A stretch of DNA of 36,736 bases, from positions 1 through 36,736 of the forward strand of contig JAUYSD010000068.1 in NCBI GenBank assembly GCA_030696505.1, read 5' to 3'. This DNA comes from Sulfuritalea sp. GTDB lineage: Bacteria; Pseudomonadota; Gammaproteobacteria; Burkholderiales; Rhodocyclaceae. Under the pieces are notes generated by a model. That model was not told the origin of the DNA, did not search any database, and saw only the letters and a program-made list of their open reading frames with translations. The position numbers were made by a program, and so were the translations under genes. The stretch's first letter is position 1. Each line of letters starts with the position of its first letter. Positions 7,520-15,323 of the stretch are shown piece after piece.

Positions 7520-8830
7520 TCAGGGAGCATCCCGGGTCCAGGGAATGCGGTTGTCGCGGGAGCGGGCGAACAGCACCTGGAACAGCTGCATGTTGCCTGC
7601 CCTGAAGGCCGCCAGCGAACCCGCCAGGTACAGCCGCCAGGTACGCACCACGGTCGCATCGAACATTTGCTCGACCTCCGCGGCGGCGGCCTCGAAGCGC
7701 TGCAGCCAGTGTTCCAGCGTCTTGGCATAGTGCAGGCGCAGATTCTCGACATCGAGCACGGAAAACCCGCAGGGCTCGAAAATGTTCATCATCTGCGACA
7801 GGCTGGGCGGGCAGGCGGCGGGGAAGATATGGCGCTCGGTCCAGGCGTCCAGGGAACGCGGATAGTCGCGTCCGATGGAATGGATCAGGCCGCGCCCGTG
7901 CCCGGCCAGCACCCGGTCGATCACGCGCCCCAGCTCCAGATATCGTTCGGGGCCGACATGCTCCAGCATGCCGACGGAGACGAAGGCGTCGAACTTGCCG
8001 CGCGCGTTGCGGTAGTCGTCCTCGATGAATTCGACCTGGGTTTCCAGGCCCTCGCGGCGGGCACGTTCCCGCGCAAAAGCCATCTGTTCCCGCGAGATGT
8101 TGTAGGCCTGCACCGATACGCCGCAGTGCCTGGCCATATGCAGCGCCAGTGCGCCCCAGCCGCAGCCGGCCTCGATCACCTTGTCGCCGGGCTGCAAGCG
8201 CAGTTTGCGGCAGATATGCTGCATTTTCGCCGCCTGGGCGTCTTCCAGTCCCATGGTCGGCGTCGGGAAATAGGCGCAGGTGTAGATCATGCGTCGATCG
8301 AGCCACAGCTTGTAGAAATCGTTGCCGAAATCGTAGTGGTGATGAATGTTGTCGCGCGCCTGTTGCAGCGAGTTGCGCCGCGCTTCGAGCAGGGCGCCCA
8401 GCCGTGTGCGCTTGCCGCGGCTGCCGTCGTTCCTGGGCAGGGCGCGATACACCACTTCGAGCAGTTGGGCCAGATCGCCTTGCACCTCGATATGCCCAGA
8501 TGCGTAGAGTTCGCCGAACTTGAGGGCCGGATTGGCCAGCAGTCTGAGCAGGGTGCCGCGGTCATGAATCAAAATTCGCGCTTGCCGCGGGGTGGAGCGA
8601 GGCGGAATTGCGCTCCCGTCCCACAACACGAATTGCACCGCCGGGTTGCCGATGGATTCGAGCATACGCGCCACCAGCACCCGCGCCATGGACGACATCG
8701 CAGCGTCCAGGCCCGGCCGGAACTGCGGGTTTGCCGCGCGCCCGCCGTAAGCCGTCTGCCGGTTGAGGGCGCAGGTAGCACTGTTCGCGCTGTTCGAATC
8801 GGTCGCTGGATTGGTAAGCTGTTGGCTCAT
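7520..8830 (-). CDS. cfa: cyclopropane-fatty-acyl-phospholipid synthase family protein
   Basis: A 436-residue S-adenosylmethionine-dependent enzyme. I start at the ATG preceded by TGGAGGGG; an in-frame ATG at 8911 lies at the predicted transcription start and is unlikely. N-terminal residues 40-140 form the lipid-binding part (LWDGSAIPP, FGELYASGHIEVQGDLAQLL). The catalytic half begins NIHHHYDFGNDFYKLWLD, then the SAM motif VIEAGCGWGALALHMA, YNISREQMAFA, FDAFVSVGMLEHVG and FPAACPPSLSQM. It would add a methylene across double bonds of phospholipid acyl chains, a stationary-phase and acid-stress response in other bacteria. It has its own tandem-palindrome promoter and is followed by an FAD oxidoreductase. 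Confidence 0.9.
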   Translation of the reverse strand: MSQQLTNPATDSNSANSATCALNRQTAYGGRAANPQFRPGLDAAMSSMARVLVARMLESIGNPAVQFVLWDGSAIPPRSTPRQARILIHDRGTLLRLLANPALKFGELYASGHIEVQGDLAQLLEVVYRALPRNDGSRGKRTRLGALLEARRNSLQQARDNIHHHYDFGNDFYKLWLDRRMIYTCAYFPTPTMGLEDAQAAKMQHICRKLRLQPGDKVIEAGCGWGALALHMARHCGVSVQAYNISREQMAFARERARREGLETQVEFIEDDYRNARGKFDAFVSVGMLEHVGPERYLELGRVIDRVLAGHGRGLIHSIGRDYPRSLDAWTERHIFPAACPPSLSQMMNIFEPCGFSVLDVENLRLHYAKTLEHWLQRFEAAAAEVEQMFDATVVRTWRLYLAGSLAAFRAGNMQLFQVLFARSRDNRIPWTRDAP

Positions 8831-8920
8831 AGTTCGCCCCTCCATTTCCTGCGGCTTGTCCGACCTTGCCACTACTGTCTGTGACGACCTACGAGTCATC
8901 GGAGTTCCCATGCCACGCCG

Positions 8921-8990
8921 ATAATAGTCATTCGGCGACAGGCCGGATATACCGTAAGTTCCGTATTGCCCATACCCGTGCGGAGGTAGC
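8921..8990 (-). promoter_or_regulatory. tandem-palindrome promoter of cfa and the FAD oxidoreductase
   Basis: Sites TATACC-N8-CGTATT (8948-8967) and CATACC-N8-GGTAGC (8971-8990) start 23 bp apart. On the minus strand, 21 bases beyond the proximal site, lies TATTAT (plus coordinates 8921-8926) as the -10. The cfa ATG is at 8830, giving a leader of about 85 bases. This is the leftward half of the gene-free 8831-9179 region. An 8-bp inverted repeat, GGTAGCGC (8985-8992) and GCGCTACC (9005-9012), lies between this and the rightward promoter and shares bases with the distal site. Confidence 0.7.
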
Positions 8991-9018
8991 GCCAGCGAAG
9001 TAGGGCGCTACCGGCAGA

Positions 9019-9088
9019 GGTACCCGGTTACGGGTATTTCAAATACTGCGGCGCGGGTATTTGCAGGTCTGCCGAGGCTCCCTAAGCT
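9019..9088 (+). promoter_or_regulatory. tandem-palindrome promoter of the YbhB-to-repair-gene operon
   Basis: Sites GGTACC-N8-GGTATT (9019-9038) and AATACT-N8-GGTATT (9042-9061) start 23 bp apart; 21 bases on lies TAAGCT (9083-9088) as the -10. The 3-bp gap between the two sites creates an incidental GTATTT-C-AAATAC palindrome (9035-9047). The predicted leader to GTG 9180 is about 85 bases, close to those of cfa and the BCAM0308-like gene, which helped choose that start. Confidence 0.7.
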
Positions 9089-9179
9089 GACTTTGGGTCT
9101 TGCGGATCATCTCCGCGATGCGGTCGCAGGATGCCGATCATGCCGGATCCGAACCAACAGCCAGAAAGGAACTCGGCTC

Positions 9180-9770
9180 GTGAACTCCATCGGTCGCGGG
9201 AAGGCCTTGTGCGCAGTCGGCCTGCTCGGCATCATGTTCGCCACGGCTGCCGAATGTGCTTCGTTGCACCCGGATGGCAGGAAGGAAGGCCCGATGTCCC
9301 TTACGCTCAGTTCGACGTCATTTCCGGCTGCGGGCCTGATTCCCGCGCGTTGCACCTGCGATGGTGAGGACATCTCGCCGCAGCTTGTCTGGGCAGGTCT
9401 GCCCGCCGGCACCCAAAGCCTGGTTCTGATCGTCGACGATCCGGACGCGCCGGACCCGGCAGCGCCGACCATGACCTGGGTACACTGGCTCCTTTACAAC
9501 CTTCCGCCTTCCGCCGCTGGCCTGGCCGAGGGCCTTGCGGTCAGGGATCTGCCTGCGGGAACCCGGCAGGGGCTGAACGACTGGCGGCGCACGGGTTACG
9601 GCGGACCCTGCCCACCCATCGGCAGGCATCGCTACGTGCACAAGCTTTTTGCCCTGGATGCGCTGCTGCCTGACCTGAAGCAACCGACCAAGTCTGCGCT
9701 GGAGCGCGCCATGCAAGGCCATGTCCTGGCGCACGCCGAACTGGTCGGCTACTACCAGCGGCGGCCTTGA
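9180..9770 (+). CDS. YbhB/YbcL-family (PEBP, Raf-kinase-inhibitor-like) protein
   Basis: The PEBP-like domain starts at SLTLSSTSFPAAGLIPARCTCDGEDISPQLVWAGLP and contains SLVLIVDDPDAP, the ligand-pocket segment MTWVHWLLYNLPP, and GYGGPCPPIGRHRYVHKLFALD near the end; these are diagnostic. I use GTG 9180 (AAAGGA nine bases upstream), which adds a plausible signal peptide (GKALCAVGLLGIMFATAAECA) and predicts a periplasmic protein like YbcL. The alternative is ATG 9294 with GGAAGG before it, giving a 158-residue cytosolic protein. Biochemical function in bacteria is poorly defined. It leads a long same-strand run; nicotinamidase begins 27 bp after its stop. Confidence 0.85.
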   Translation: MNSIGRGKALCAVGLLGIMFATAAECASLHPDGRKEGPMSLTLSSTSFPAAGLIPARCTCDGEDISPQLVWAGLPAGTQSLVLIVDDPDAPDPAAPTMTWVHWLLYNLPPSAAGLAEGLAVRDLPAGTRQGLNDWRRTGYGGPCPPIGRHRYVHKLFALDALLPDLKQPTKSALERAMQGHVLAHAELVGYYQRRP

Positions 9771-9797
9771 TCCGGCGAGCGGCTGAGGTGCGTGCCC

Positions 9798-10373
9798 GTG
9801 AGTCCTCGACTGCAAGCTGGCGACGCGCTGCTGATCATTGACGTGCAGCGCGATTTCCTGCCGGGCGGCAGCCTGGCGGTGCCGGACGGCGACGCGGTCG
9901 TGGCGCCGCTCAACGCCTGGATTTCCCGCTTCAGCGCCGGGGGTTTGCCGATATTCGCGACCTTCGACCGGCATCCTGCGGACCATTGTTCGTTTCGCGA
10001 CCAGGGCGGTGCGTGGCCGGCGCATTGCATCGCCGGCACGCCGGGGGCAGGTTTTGCCGACGACCTGGCATTGCCCGCCGGTGTTGTGCGGATGGCCAAG
10101 GCCACCGCGAGCCATGCCGATGCCTATTCGGGATTTTCCGGCACTGAGCTGCATCTGCAATTGCAGTGGGCGATGGTGCGCCGGCTGTTTGTCGGCGGGC
10201 TGGCCACCGATTACTGCGTGCTCCAGTCGGTACTGGATGCGCGGCGCCTAGGCTATGAGGTAGTGCTGTTGCGCGATGCGATGCGTGCCGTCGATCTGCG
10301 GGCAGGCGACGGCGAACGGGCCATCGCGACCATGGTCGCTGCCGGCGCCGTCATGGCGGAGGGCCTGCCGTGA
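9798..10373 (+). CDS. pncA: nicotinamidase-like cysteine hydrolase (isochorismatase fold)
   Basis: About 191 residues, from GTG 9798 (GAGG nine bases upstream; GTG 9792 is also in frame). The catalytic triad can be read as Asp in LLIIDVQRDFLPGG, Lys in RMAKATASHADAYSGFSGT and Cys in GLATDYCVLQSVLDA. Metal-binding Asp and His lie in ATFDRHPADHCSF. This pattern is that of PncA-type nicotinamidases, which convert nicotinamide to nicotinate. The next gene, overlapping by 4 bp, is nicotinate phosphoribosyltransferase, the following step of the Preiss-Handler salvage pathway, which strongly supports the assignment over other isochorismatase-fold hydrolases. Confidence 0.88.
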   Translation: MSPRLQAGDALLIIDVQRDFLPGGSLAVPDGDAVVAPLNAWISRFSAGGLPIFATFDRHPADHCSFRDQGGAWPAHCIAGTPGAGFADDLALPAGVVRMAKATASHADAYSGFSGTELHLQLQWAMVRRLFVGGLATDYCVLQSVLDARRLGYEVVLLRDAMRAVDLRAGDGERAIATMVAAGAVMAEGLP

Positions 10374-11710
10374 GGCCGACCGAAGAGAGCGCCCTGCTCA
10401 CCGATCTCTACCAGCTCACCATGCTCCAGGCCTATTTCGACCAGGGCATGGAAGCCACCACGGTGTTCGAATTCTTCGTGCGCAAGTTGCCGCAGCGTCG
10501 CAATTTCCTGGTCGCCGGGGGCCTCGAAATGGCGCTGGATTTTCTCGAAGGGCTGCACTTCAGCGCAGATGAGCTCGACTGGCTGGCCGGCTGCGGCCGC
10601 TTCAGCGCTGCCTTCGTCAAGTCGCTGGTCGGGCTGCGTTTCACCGGCGAGGTGCAGGCGATGGACGAAGGCACGGTGTTCTTCGCCGACGAACCCATCC
10701 TGCGCGTCGTGGCCCCCCTGCGCGAGGCACAACTGGTGGAATCGCGCATCATCAATCTGCTGCAGTTCCAGACCCTGGTCGCCTCGAAGGCAGCGCGGGT
10801 GCGCCTGGCCGCGCGCGACAAGCTGCTGGTCGATTTCGGCCTGCGCCGCGCCCATGGCGCCGAGGCGGCCTTGCTCTCGGCGCGGGCGAGCTTCGTCGCG
10901 GGCTTCGACGGCAGTTCGAACCTGCTGGCCGGCATGCGCTGGGATATCCCTGTGTACGGCACCATGGCGCATTCCTTCGTCCAGACCCACGCCAGCGAAC
11001 TCGCGGCCTTCGAGCATTTCGCCCGCTCCCATCCCGCCGCCACCACGCTGTTGATCGACACCTACGACACCGAAGCCGCGGCGCGTGCGCTGATCCCGCT
11101 GGCGCATCGGCTGCGCGCGGATGGCATCGCTGTCCAGGCGGTGCGCCTCGACAGCGGCGATCTCGACGATCATGCCCATCGTGTGCGCGCCATTCTCGAC
11201 GCCGGCGGCGCCAAGGACATCAAGATATTTGCCAGCGGCAATCTCGACGAATACGCGGTGCAGGCGCTGCTCTACGCCGCCGCACCGATCGACGGCTTCG
11301 GCGTCGGCACGCGCATGAACACCTCCGCCGACCAGCCCTATCTCGACTGCGCCTACAAGCTGCAGGAATACGCCGGCCTCGCACGGCGCAAGCGTTCGGA
11401 GGGCAAGGCGACCTGGCCCGGCCGCAAGCAGGTGTTCCGCCGCGAAGACGGTGCCGGGCAGATGGCGGGTGACACGCTGACGCTGGAGGGCGACCGGCAG
11501 CCGGGCAGGCCGCTGCTCGCCACGGTGATGCGCGGCGGCCGCCGCGTCGAGCCGTCGCCGCTGCTGGCTGCAGTGCGGGCGCATGCGCTGGCGCAACTCG
11601 ATGCGCTGCCGCCGGCGCTGCGCAGCATCGATAACGCCTTTCCCTATGCCGTGGAGGTGGCCGCACCGCTCCGCGACCTGGCGCGGCAGGTGGACCAGCG
11701 GCGCACCTGA
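10370..11710 (+). CDS. pncB: nicotinate phosphoribosyltransferase
   Basis: A 446-residue enzyme whose GTG start overlaps the nicotinamidase stop. Family segments seen are TDLYQLTMLQAYFDQGMEATTVFEFFVRKLP at the N-terminus, VDFGLRRAHG, YGTMAHSFVQTH (His of the phosphorylated-His region), LLIDTYDTEAA, VRLDSGDLDDHA, IFASGNLDEY and DGFGVGTRMNTSADQPYLDCAYKLQEY. It makes nicotinate mononucleotide from nicotinate and PRPP, driven by ATP. The pair with PncA restores NAD from nicotinamide, which is released by NAD-consuming reactions. In this unit it sits upstream of nucleic-acid repair genes. PolX begins 1 bp after its stop. Confidence 0.95.
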   Translation: MRPTEESALLTDLYQLTMLQAYFDQGMEATTVFEFFVRKLPQRRNFLVAGGLEMALDFLEGLHFSADELDWLAGCGRFSAAFVKSLVGLRFTGEVQAMDEGTVFFADEPILRVVAPLREAQLVESRIINLLQFQTLVASKAARVRLAARDKLLVDFGLRRAHGAEAALLSARASFVAGFDGSSNLLAGMRWDIPVYGTMAHSFVQTHASELAAFEHFARSHPAATTLLIDTYDTEAAARALIPLAHRLRADGIAVQAVRLDSGDLDDHAHRVRAILDAGGAKDIKIFASGNLDEYAVQALLYAAAPIDGFGVGTRMNTSADQPYLDCAYKLQEYAGLARRKRSEGKATWPGRKQVFRREDGAGQMAGDTLTLEGDRQPGRPLLATVMRGGRRVEPSPLLAAVRAHALAQLDALPPALRSIDNAFPYAVEVAAPLRDLARQVDQRRT

Positions 11711-11711
11711 G

Positions 11712-13439
11712 ATGCCGACCCACAACGCCGATATCGCGGCGATCTTCACCGAGATCGCCGACCTGCTGGATTTGCAGCAGGCCAACCCGTTCCGCATCCG
11801 TGCCTACCGCAACGCCGCACGCATGGTCGGCGACCTGGGGCGAGAAATCCGCGCCATGGTCGAGCGCGGCGAGGATCTGACCGAGTTGCCGGGCATCGGC
11901 GACGACCTCGCGGGGAAAATGCGCGAGATCGTCGACACGGGCAAATGCCGGGCCCTGCAAAAACTCCAGGCCGAGTTGCCGCCGGCGATCAAGGAACTGC
12001 TGCATGTACCCGGGCTCGGGCCAAAGCGGGTGCGCATGCTCTGGCATGAACTCGACGTGCAGACACTGGAGCAACTGGCGCGTGCCGCCCGCGACGGCCG
12101 CATCCGCGATCTGCCGGGCTTCGGCGCGAAAATCGAGGCGAATATCCTGCAGGCGGTCGAGGCGCACCTGTCCAAGGCGCGGCGCATCAAGCTGGCGACC
12201 GCGGCGCAGTACGCCACGTCCCTGATGGCCTGGCTTTCCGCTGCGACGGGTGTCAGCCGCATCGAACTGGCCGGGAGCTTCCGCCGCTGCCGCGAGACGG
12301 TGGGCGACCTCGACATCCTGGCGGTGGCGGCAGACGGCAGCGCCGTCATGGCGCGCTTCGTCGCCTACGACGAGGTGGCCGAGGTGCTGTCGCAGGGACC
12401 GACGCGCGCCAGTGTGGTCCTGAAATGCGGACTGCAGGTGGATTTGCGCGTGGTCGATGCAGGCGCTTACGGCGCGGCGCTGTGCTATTTCACCGGCTCC
12501 CGCGCGCACAACATCGCACTGCGCCGGCTGGCGCAGGAGCGCGGGCTCAAGCTCAACGAATATGGCGTGTTTCGCGGTCGCGAACGCATCGCCGGTGCCA
12601 GCGAGGAGTCCGTCTATGGCGCGCTGGGCCTGCCCTTCATCGCGCCCGAGCTGCGCGAGGATCGCGGCGAGATCGCGGCGGCGCGCGCCGGGCGACTACC
12701 GCAGTTGGTGCAGTTGGGCGATCTGCGCGGCGACCTGCATGCCCACACCACGGCGACCGACGGCCACCATACGCTGGAACAGATGGCGTTGGCGGCGAAG
12801 GCGCTGGGGCTTTCCTACCTGGCCATCACCGAGCACTCGCGACGCCTGGCAATGGCGCACGGCCTCGATCCGCGCCGGCTCGCCGAACAGTGCGACGCGA
12901 TCGACCGCCTGAACGCAAGGCTGGACGGGATGGTGCTGCTGAAGGGCATCGAGGTGGACATCCTCGAAGATGGCAGTCTCGACCTGCCAGATGCTTCGCT
13001 GGCCAGGCTCGACCTGGTCATCGGCGCCGTGCACAGCCGTTTCGACATGACGCGGGCCAGGCAGACCGCGCGCATCCTGCGCGCCATGGACAACCGCTAC
13101 TTCACGCTGCTCGCGCACCCGACCGGCCGCGTCATCGAGAGCCGCGAGCCCTATGACGTCGATATGCTGCGCGTGATTCGCCATGCGCGGCAGCGCGGCT
13201 GCTTCCTCGAACTAAACGCCCATCCCGAACGCCTCGACCTGCTCGACAGCCATTGCATCATGGCGAAGGAGGAAGGCGTGCTGGTTGCGATCAACTCGGA
13301 CGCCCATGCCCGCGAGGACTTCGCCCACCTGCGGCTGGGCATCGGGCAGGCGCGGCGCGGCTGGCTGGCGGCGGCGGACGTGCTCAACACGCGGCAACTG
13401 CCGGAATTGCGTCGCCTGCTCGCGGGTGTGAGGCGATGA
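11712..13439 (+). CDS. polX: bacterial DNA polymerase X with PHP exonuclease domain
   Basis: A 575-residue protein of usual PolX length. The N-terminal part holds an 8-kDa-like domain and helix-hairpin-helix repeats (LTELPGIGDDLAGKMREI, LLHVPGLGPKRVRML, IRDLPGFGAKIEANIL). The nucleotidyltransferase core shows GSFRRCRETVGDLDILA with the metal-binding Asp pair, and later GLQVDLRVV. The PHP domain begins about residue 337: GDLHAHTTATDGHHTLEQM, AITEHS, LKGIEVDIL, LAHPTGR, ELNAHPERLDL and INSDAH, which should bind metals and give 3'-5' exonuclease or phosphoesterase activity. Role: base-excision or gap repair. The stop overlaps the archease start by 4 bp. Confidence 0.96.
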   Translation: MPTHNADIAAIFTEIADLLDLQQANPFRIRAYRNAARMVGDLGREIRAMVERGEDLTELPGIGDDLAGKMREIVDTGKCRALQKLQAELPPAIKELLHVPGLGPKRVRMLWHELDVQTLEQLARAARDGRIRDLPGFGAKIEANILQAVEAHLSKARRIKLATAAQYATSLMAWLSAATGVSRIELAGSFRRCRETVGDLDILAVAADGSAVMARFVAYDEVAEVLSQGPTRASVVLKCGLQVDLRVVDAGAYGAALCYFTGSRAHNIALRRLAQERGLKLNEYGVFRGRERIAGASEESVYGALGLPFIAPELREDRGEIAAARAGRLPQLVQLGDLRGDLHAHTTATDGHHTLEQMALAAKALGLSYLAITEHSRRLAMAHGLDPRRLAEQCDAIDRLNARLDGMVLLKGIEVDILEDGSLDLPDASLARLDLVIGAVHSRFDMTRARQTARILRAMDNRYFTLLAHPTGRVIESREPYDVDMLRVIRHARQRGCFLELNAHPERLDLLDSHCIMAKEEGVLVAINSDAHAREDFAHLRLGIGQARRGWLAAADVLNTRQLPELRRLLAGVRR

Positions 13440-13873
13440 ACCGGGAACCCCAGTGGGAGACCTTCGCCCACGAGGCTGACGTCGGCGTGCGTGGCCGTGG
13501 CGCGACCCTGGCTGCAGCCTTCGCCGGTGCCGCCACGGCGATGACGGCGGCGATCTGCGATCCGGCAAGAGTTGGCGCTGGCGACACGGTGCACATCGAA
13601 TGCGCGGCGCCGGACAGGGAGACGCTGCTGTTGGATTGGCTCAATGCGCTGGTTTATGAAATGGCGACACGGCACATGCTGTTCTCCCGCTTCGAACTCG
13701 CCATCGAGCCGGGCCAGGCCGGGATGCGGCTGCAGGCCAGCGTCTGGGGCGAGCCGGTGGATGTCGCGCAACATCAGCCCGCGGCCGAGGTCAAAGGTGC
13801 AACATTCTGCGAACTGGCGGTGCGGCAGGAGCCGGACGGGCAGTGGCTGGCGCAGTGCGTGGTCGATGTGTGA
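13436..13873 (+). CDS. archease
   Basis: A 145-residue archease: WETFAHEADVGVRGRGATLAAAFAGAATAM at the N-terminus contains the metal-binding His and Asp of HxADVG; LLLDWLNALVYEMATRHMLFSRFEL and the C-terminal VKGATFCELAVRQEPDGQWLAQCVVDV end with the acidic D-V terminus used in catalysis support. Archease promotes guanylylation and multiple turnover of the RNA ligase RtcB, whose gene starts 7 bp downstream. Residues PARVGAGDT (about 43-51) are encoded by a copy of the dispersed repeat, located in a surface loop before strand VHIECAAP. Confidence 0.93.
   Translation: MNREPQWETFAHEADVGVRGRGATLAAAFAGAATAMTAAICDPARVGAGDTVHIECAAPDRETLLLDWLNALVYEMATRHMLFSRFELAIEPGQAGMRLQASVWGEPVDVAQHQPAAEVKGATFCELAVRQEPDGQWLAQCVVDV
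13562..13584 (+). repeat. dispersed repeat copy 2
   Basis: The core AGAGTTGGCGCTGGCGA is at 13568-13584 and the full 23 bases are identical to 2180-2202. It is read in frame in the archease gene as ARVGAGD. Confidence 0.75.
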
Positions 13874-13880
13874 GGGCGGC

Positions 13881-15323
13881 ATGGACTTGAACAAGCTTAG
13901 TCAGCGCGGTGAATTCGAATGGCTGCTGCCGGCCACGGGGCGCATGCGCGTGCCGGGCGTGATCTTCGCTTCGCGCGAACTGATCGCAGCCATGGACGAA
14001 AAGGTGCGCGAGCAGGTCGCCAACGTCGCCAGCCTGCCCGGCATAGTCGCCGCCTCTTACGCCATGCCCGACGCCCACTGGGGCTACGGCTTCCCGATCG
14101 GCGGCGTCGCCGCCTTCGATGCCGACGCGGGCGGGGTGGTCTCGGCCGGCGGCGTCGGCTTCGACATTTCCTGCGGTGTGCGTACGCTGCACACAGGCTT
14201 GAAGCTCACCGACATCGAGGCGCACAAGGCGCGCCTGGCCGACCGCCTGTTTGCCCGCATCCCCGCCGGTATCGGCAGCACCGGCGGCATCCGCCTCGAC
14301 GCGGCCGGCATGGCGGCGATGCTTCGGGGCGGCGCGCGCTGGGCCGTCGGCGAGGGCTACGGCCTGCATGCCGACCTCCTGCGCATCGAGGAATTCGGCT
14401 GCGTCGCCGGCGCCGACCCGGCCGCCGTGTCGGAGCAGGCACGGCGGCGTCAGCGCGACGAGATGGGCACGCTGGGCTCGGGCAACCATTACCTCGAAGT
14501 GCAGGTGGTCGGCGAAATCTTCGACCCGCTCGCCGCCCGCGCCTACGGCCTGGCGGTCGGCGACGTCGTGGTCAGCCTGCATTGCGGCTCGCGCGGCCTG
14601 GGACACCAGATCGGCACCGACTTCCTGCGCGAGATGGTGCTGGCCGCGCCGGCGGCCGGCATCGCGCTGCCCGATCGCGAACTGGCCTGCGCGCCGCTCA
14701 AGTCGGCGCTCGGACAGCGCTATCTGGGCGCCATGCGCGCGGCCATCAACTGCGCGCTGGCCAATCGCCAGATCCTCACCCATCTGGCGCGGCAGGCCTT
14801 CGCCGAACTGTTTCCCGGCGTGGAGTTGCCGCTGCTCTACGATGTATCGCACAACACCTGCAAGGAAGAAACGCACACGGTGGACGGCCGCAAGCGCCGG
14901 CTGTTCGTGCATCGCAAGGGGGCGACGCGGGCCTTCGGGCCGGGGCACCTCGAACTGCCGCGCGAATACGCAGAGGTCGGGCAACCGGTGCTGATCGGCG
15001 GCAGCATGGGCACGGCTTCCTATGTGCTGGCCGGCGCCGCCGCAGCGGACAGAAATGCGGATCAGCGCGCCTTCGGCTCGGCCTGCCACGGCGCCGGACG
15101 CGCCATGAGCCGCCACGAGGCGGCACGCCGCTGGCATGGCCGCGCCGTGGTCGACGAGCTGGCGGCACGCGGCATCCTGATCCGCAGCGGTAGTTCGCGC
15201 GGCGTCGCCGAGGAAGCGCCGCTGGCCTACAAGGATGTGACGGCCGTGGTCGCTGCCGCCGACCGGGCCGGGCTGGCGCGTAGGGTGGCGCGCCTGGCGC
15301 CGCTGATCTGCGTCAAAGGATGA
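13881..15323 (+). CDS. rtcB: RNA-splicing ligase RtcB
   Basis: A 480-residue RtcB that joins 2',3'-cyclic phosphate (or 3'-phosphate) and 5'-OH RNA ends using GTP and Mn2+. Motifs in order: MPDAHWGYGFPIGGVAAFD, GGVGFDISCGVRTL (metal Cys and Asp), GTLGSGNHYLEVQ, SLHCGSRGLGHQIG, YDVSHNTCKEE, VHRKGATRAFGPGHLE, GSMGTASYVLAG, and FGSACHGAGRAMSR, which carries the His that is guanylylated. GAGG lies just before the ATG. The neighbouring archease makes the complete RNA-repair pair. No RtcA cyclase or RtcR regulator is present, so control probably comes from the promoter at 9019 instead of the sigma54/RtcR scheme (inference). Confidence 0.97.
   Translation: MDLNKLSQRGEFEWLLPATGRMRVPGVIFASRELIAAMDEKVREQVANVASLPGIVAASYAMPDAHWGYGFPIGGVAAFDADAGGVVSAGGVGFDISCGVRTLHTGLKLTDIEAHKARLADRLFARIPAGIGSTGGIRLDAAGMAAMLRGGARWAVGEGYGLHADLLRIEEFGCVAGADPAAVSEQARRRQRDEMGTLGSGNHYLEVQVVGEIFDPLAARAYGLAVGDVVVSLHCGSRGLGHQIGTDFLREMVLAAPAAGIALPDRELACAPLKSALGQRYLGAMRAAINCALANRQILTHLARQAFAELFPGVELPLLYDVSHNTCKEETHTVDGRKRRLFVHRKGATRAFGPGHLELPREYAEVGQPVLIGGSMGTASYVLAGAAAADRNADQRAFGSACHGAGRAMSRHEAARRWHGRAVVDELAARGILIRSGSSRGVAEEAPLAYKDVTAVVAAADRAGLARRVARLAPLICVKG

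Noticed and set aside
9035-9047. GTATTT-C-AAATAC palindrome as a separate operator
   Set aside because: It arises from the facing half-sites of two adjacent tandem sites and needs no separate explanation.
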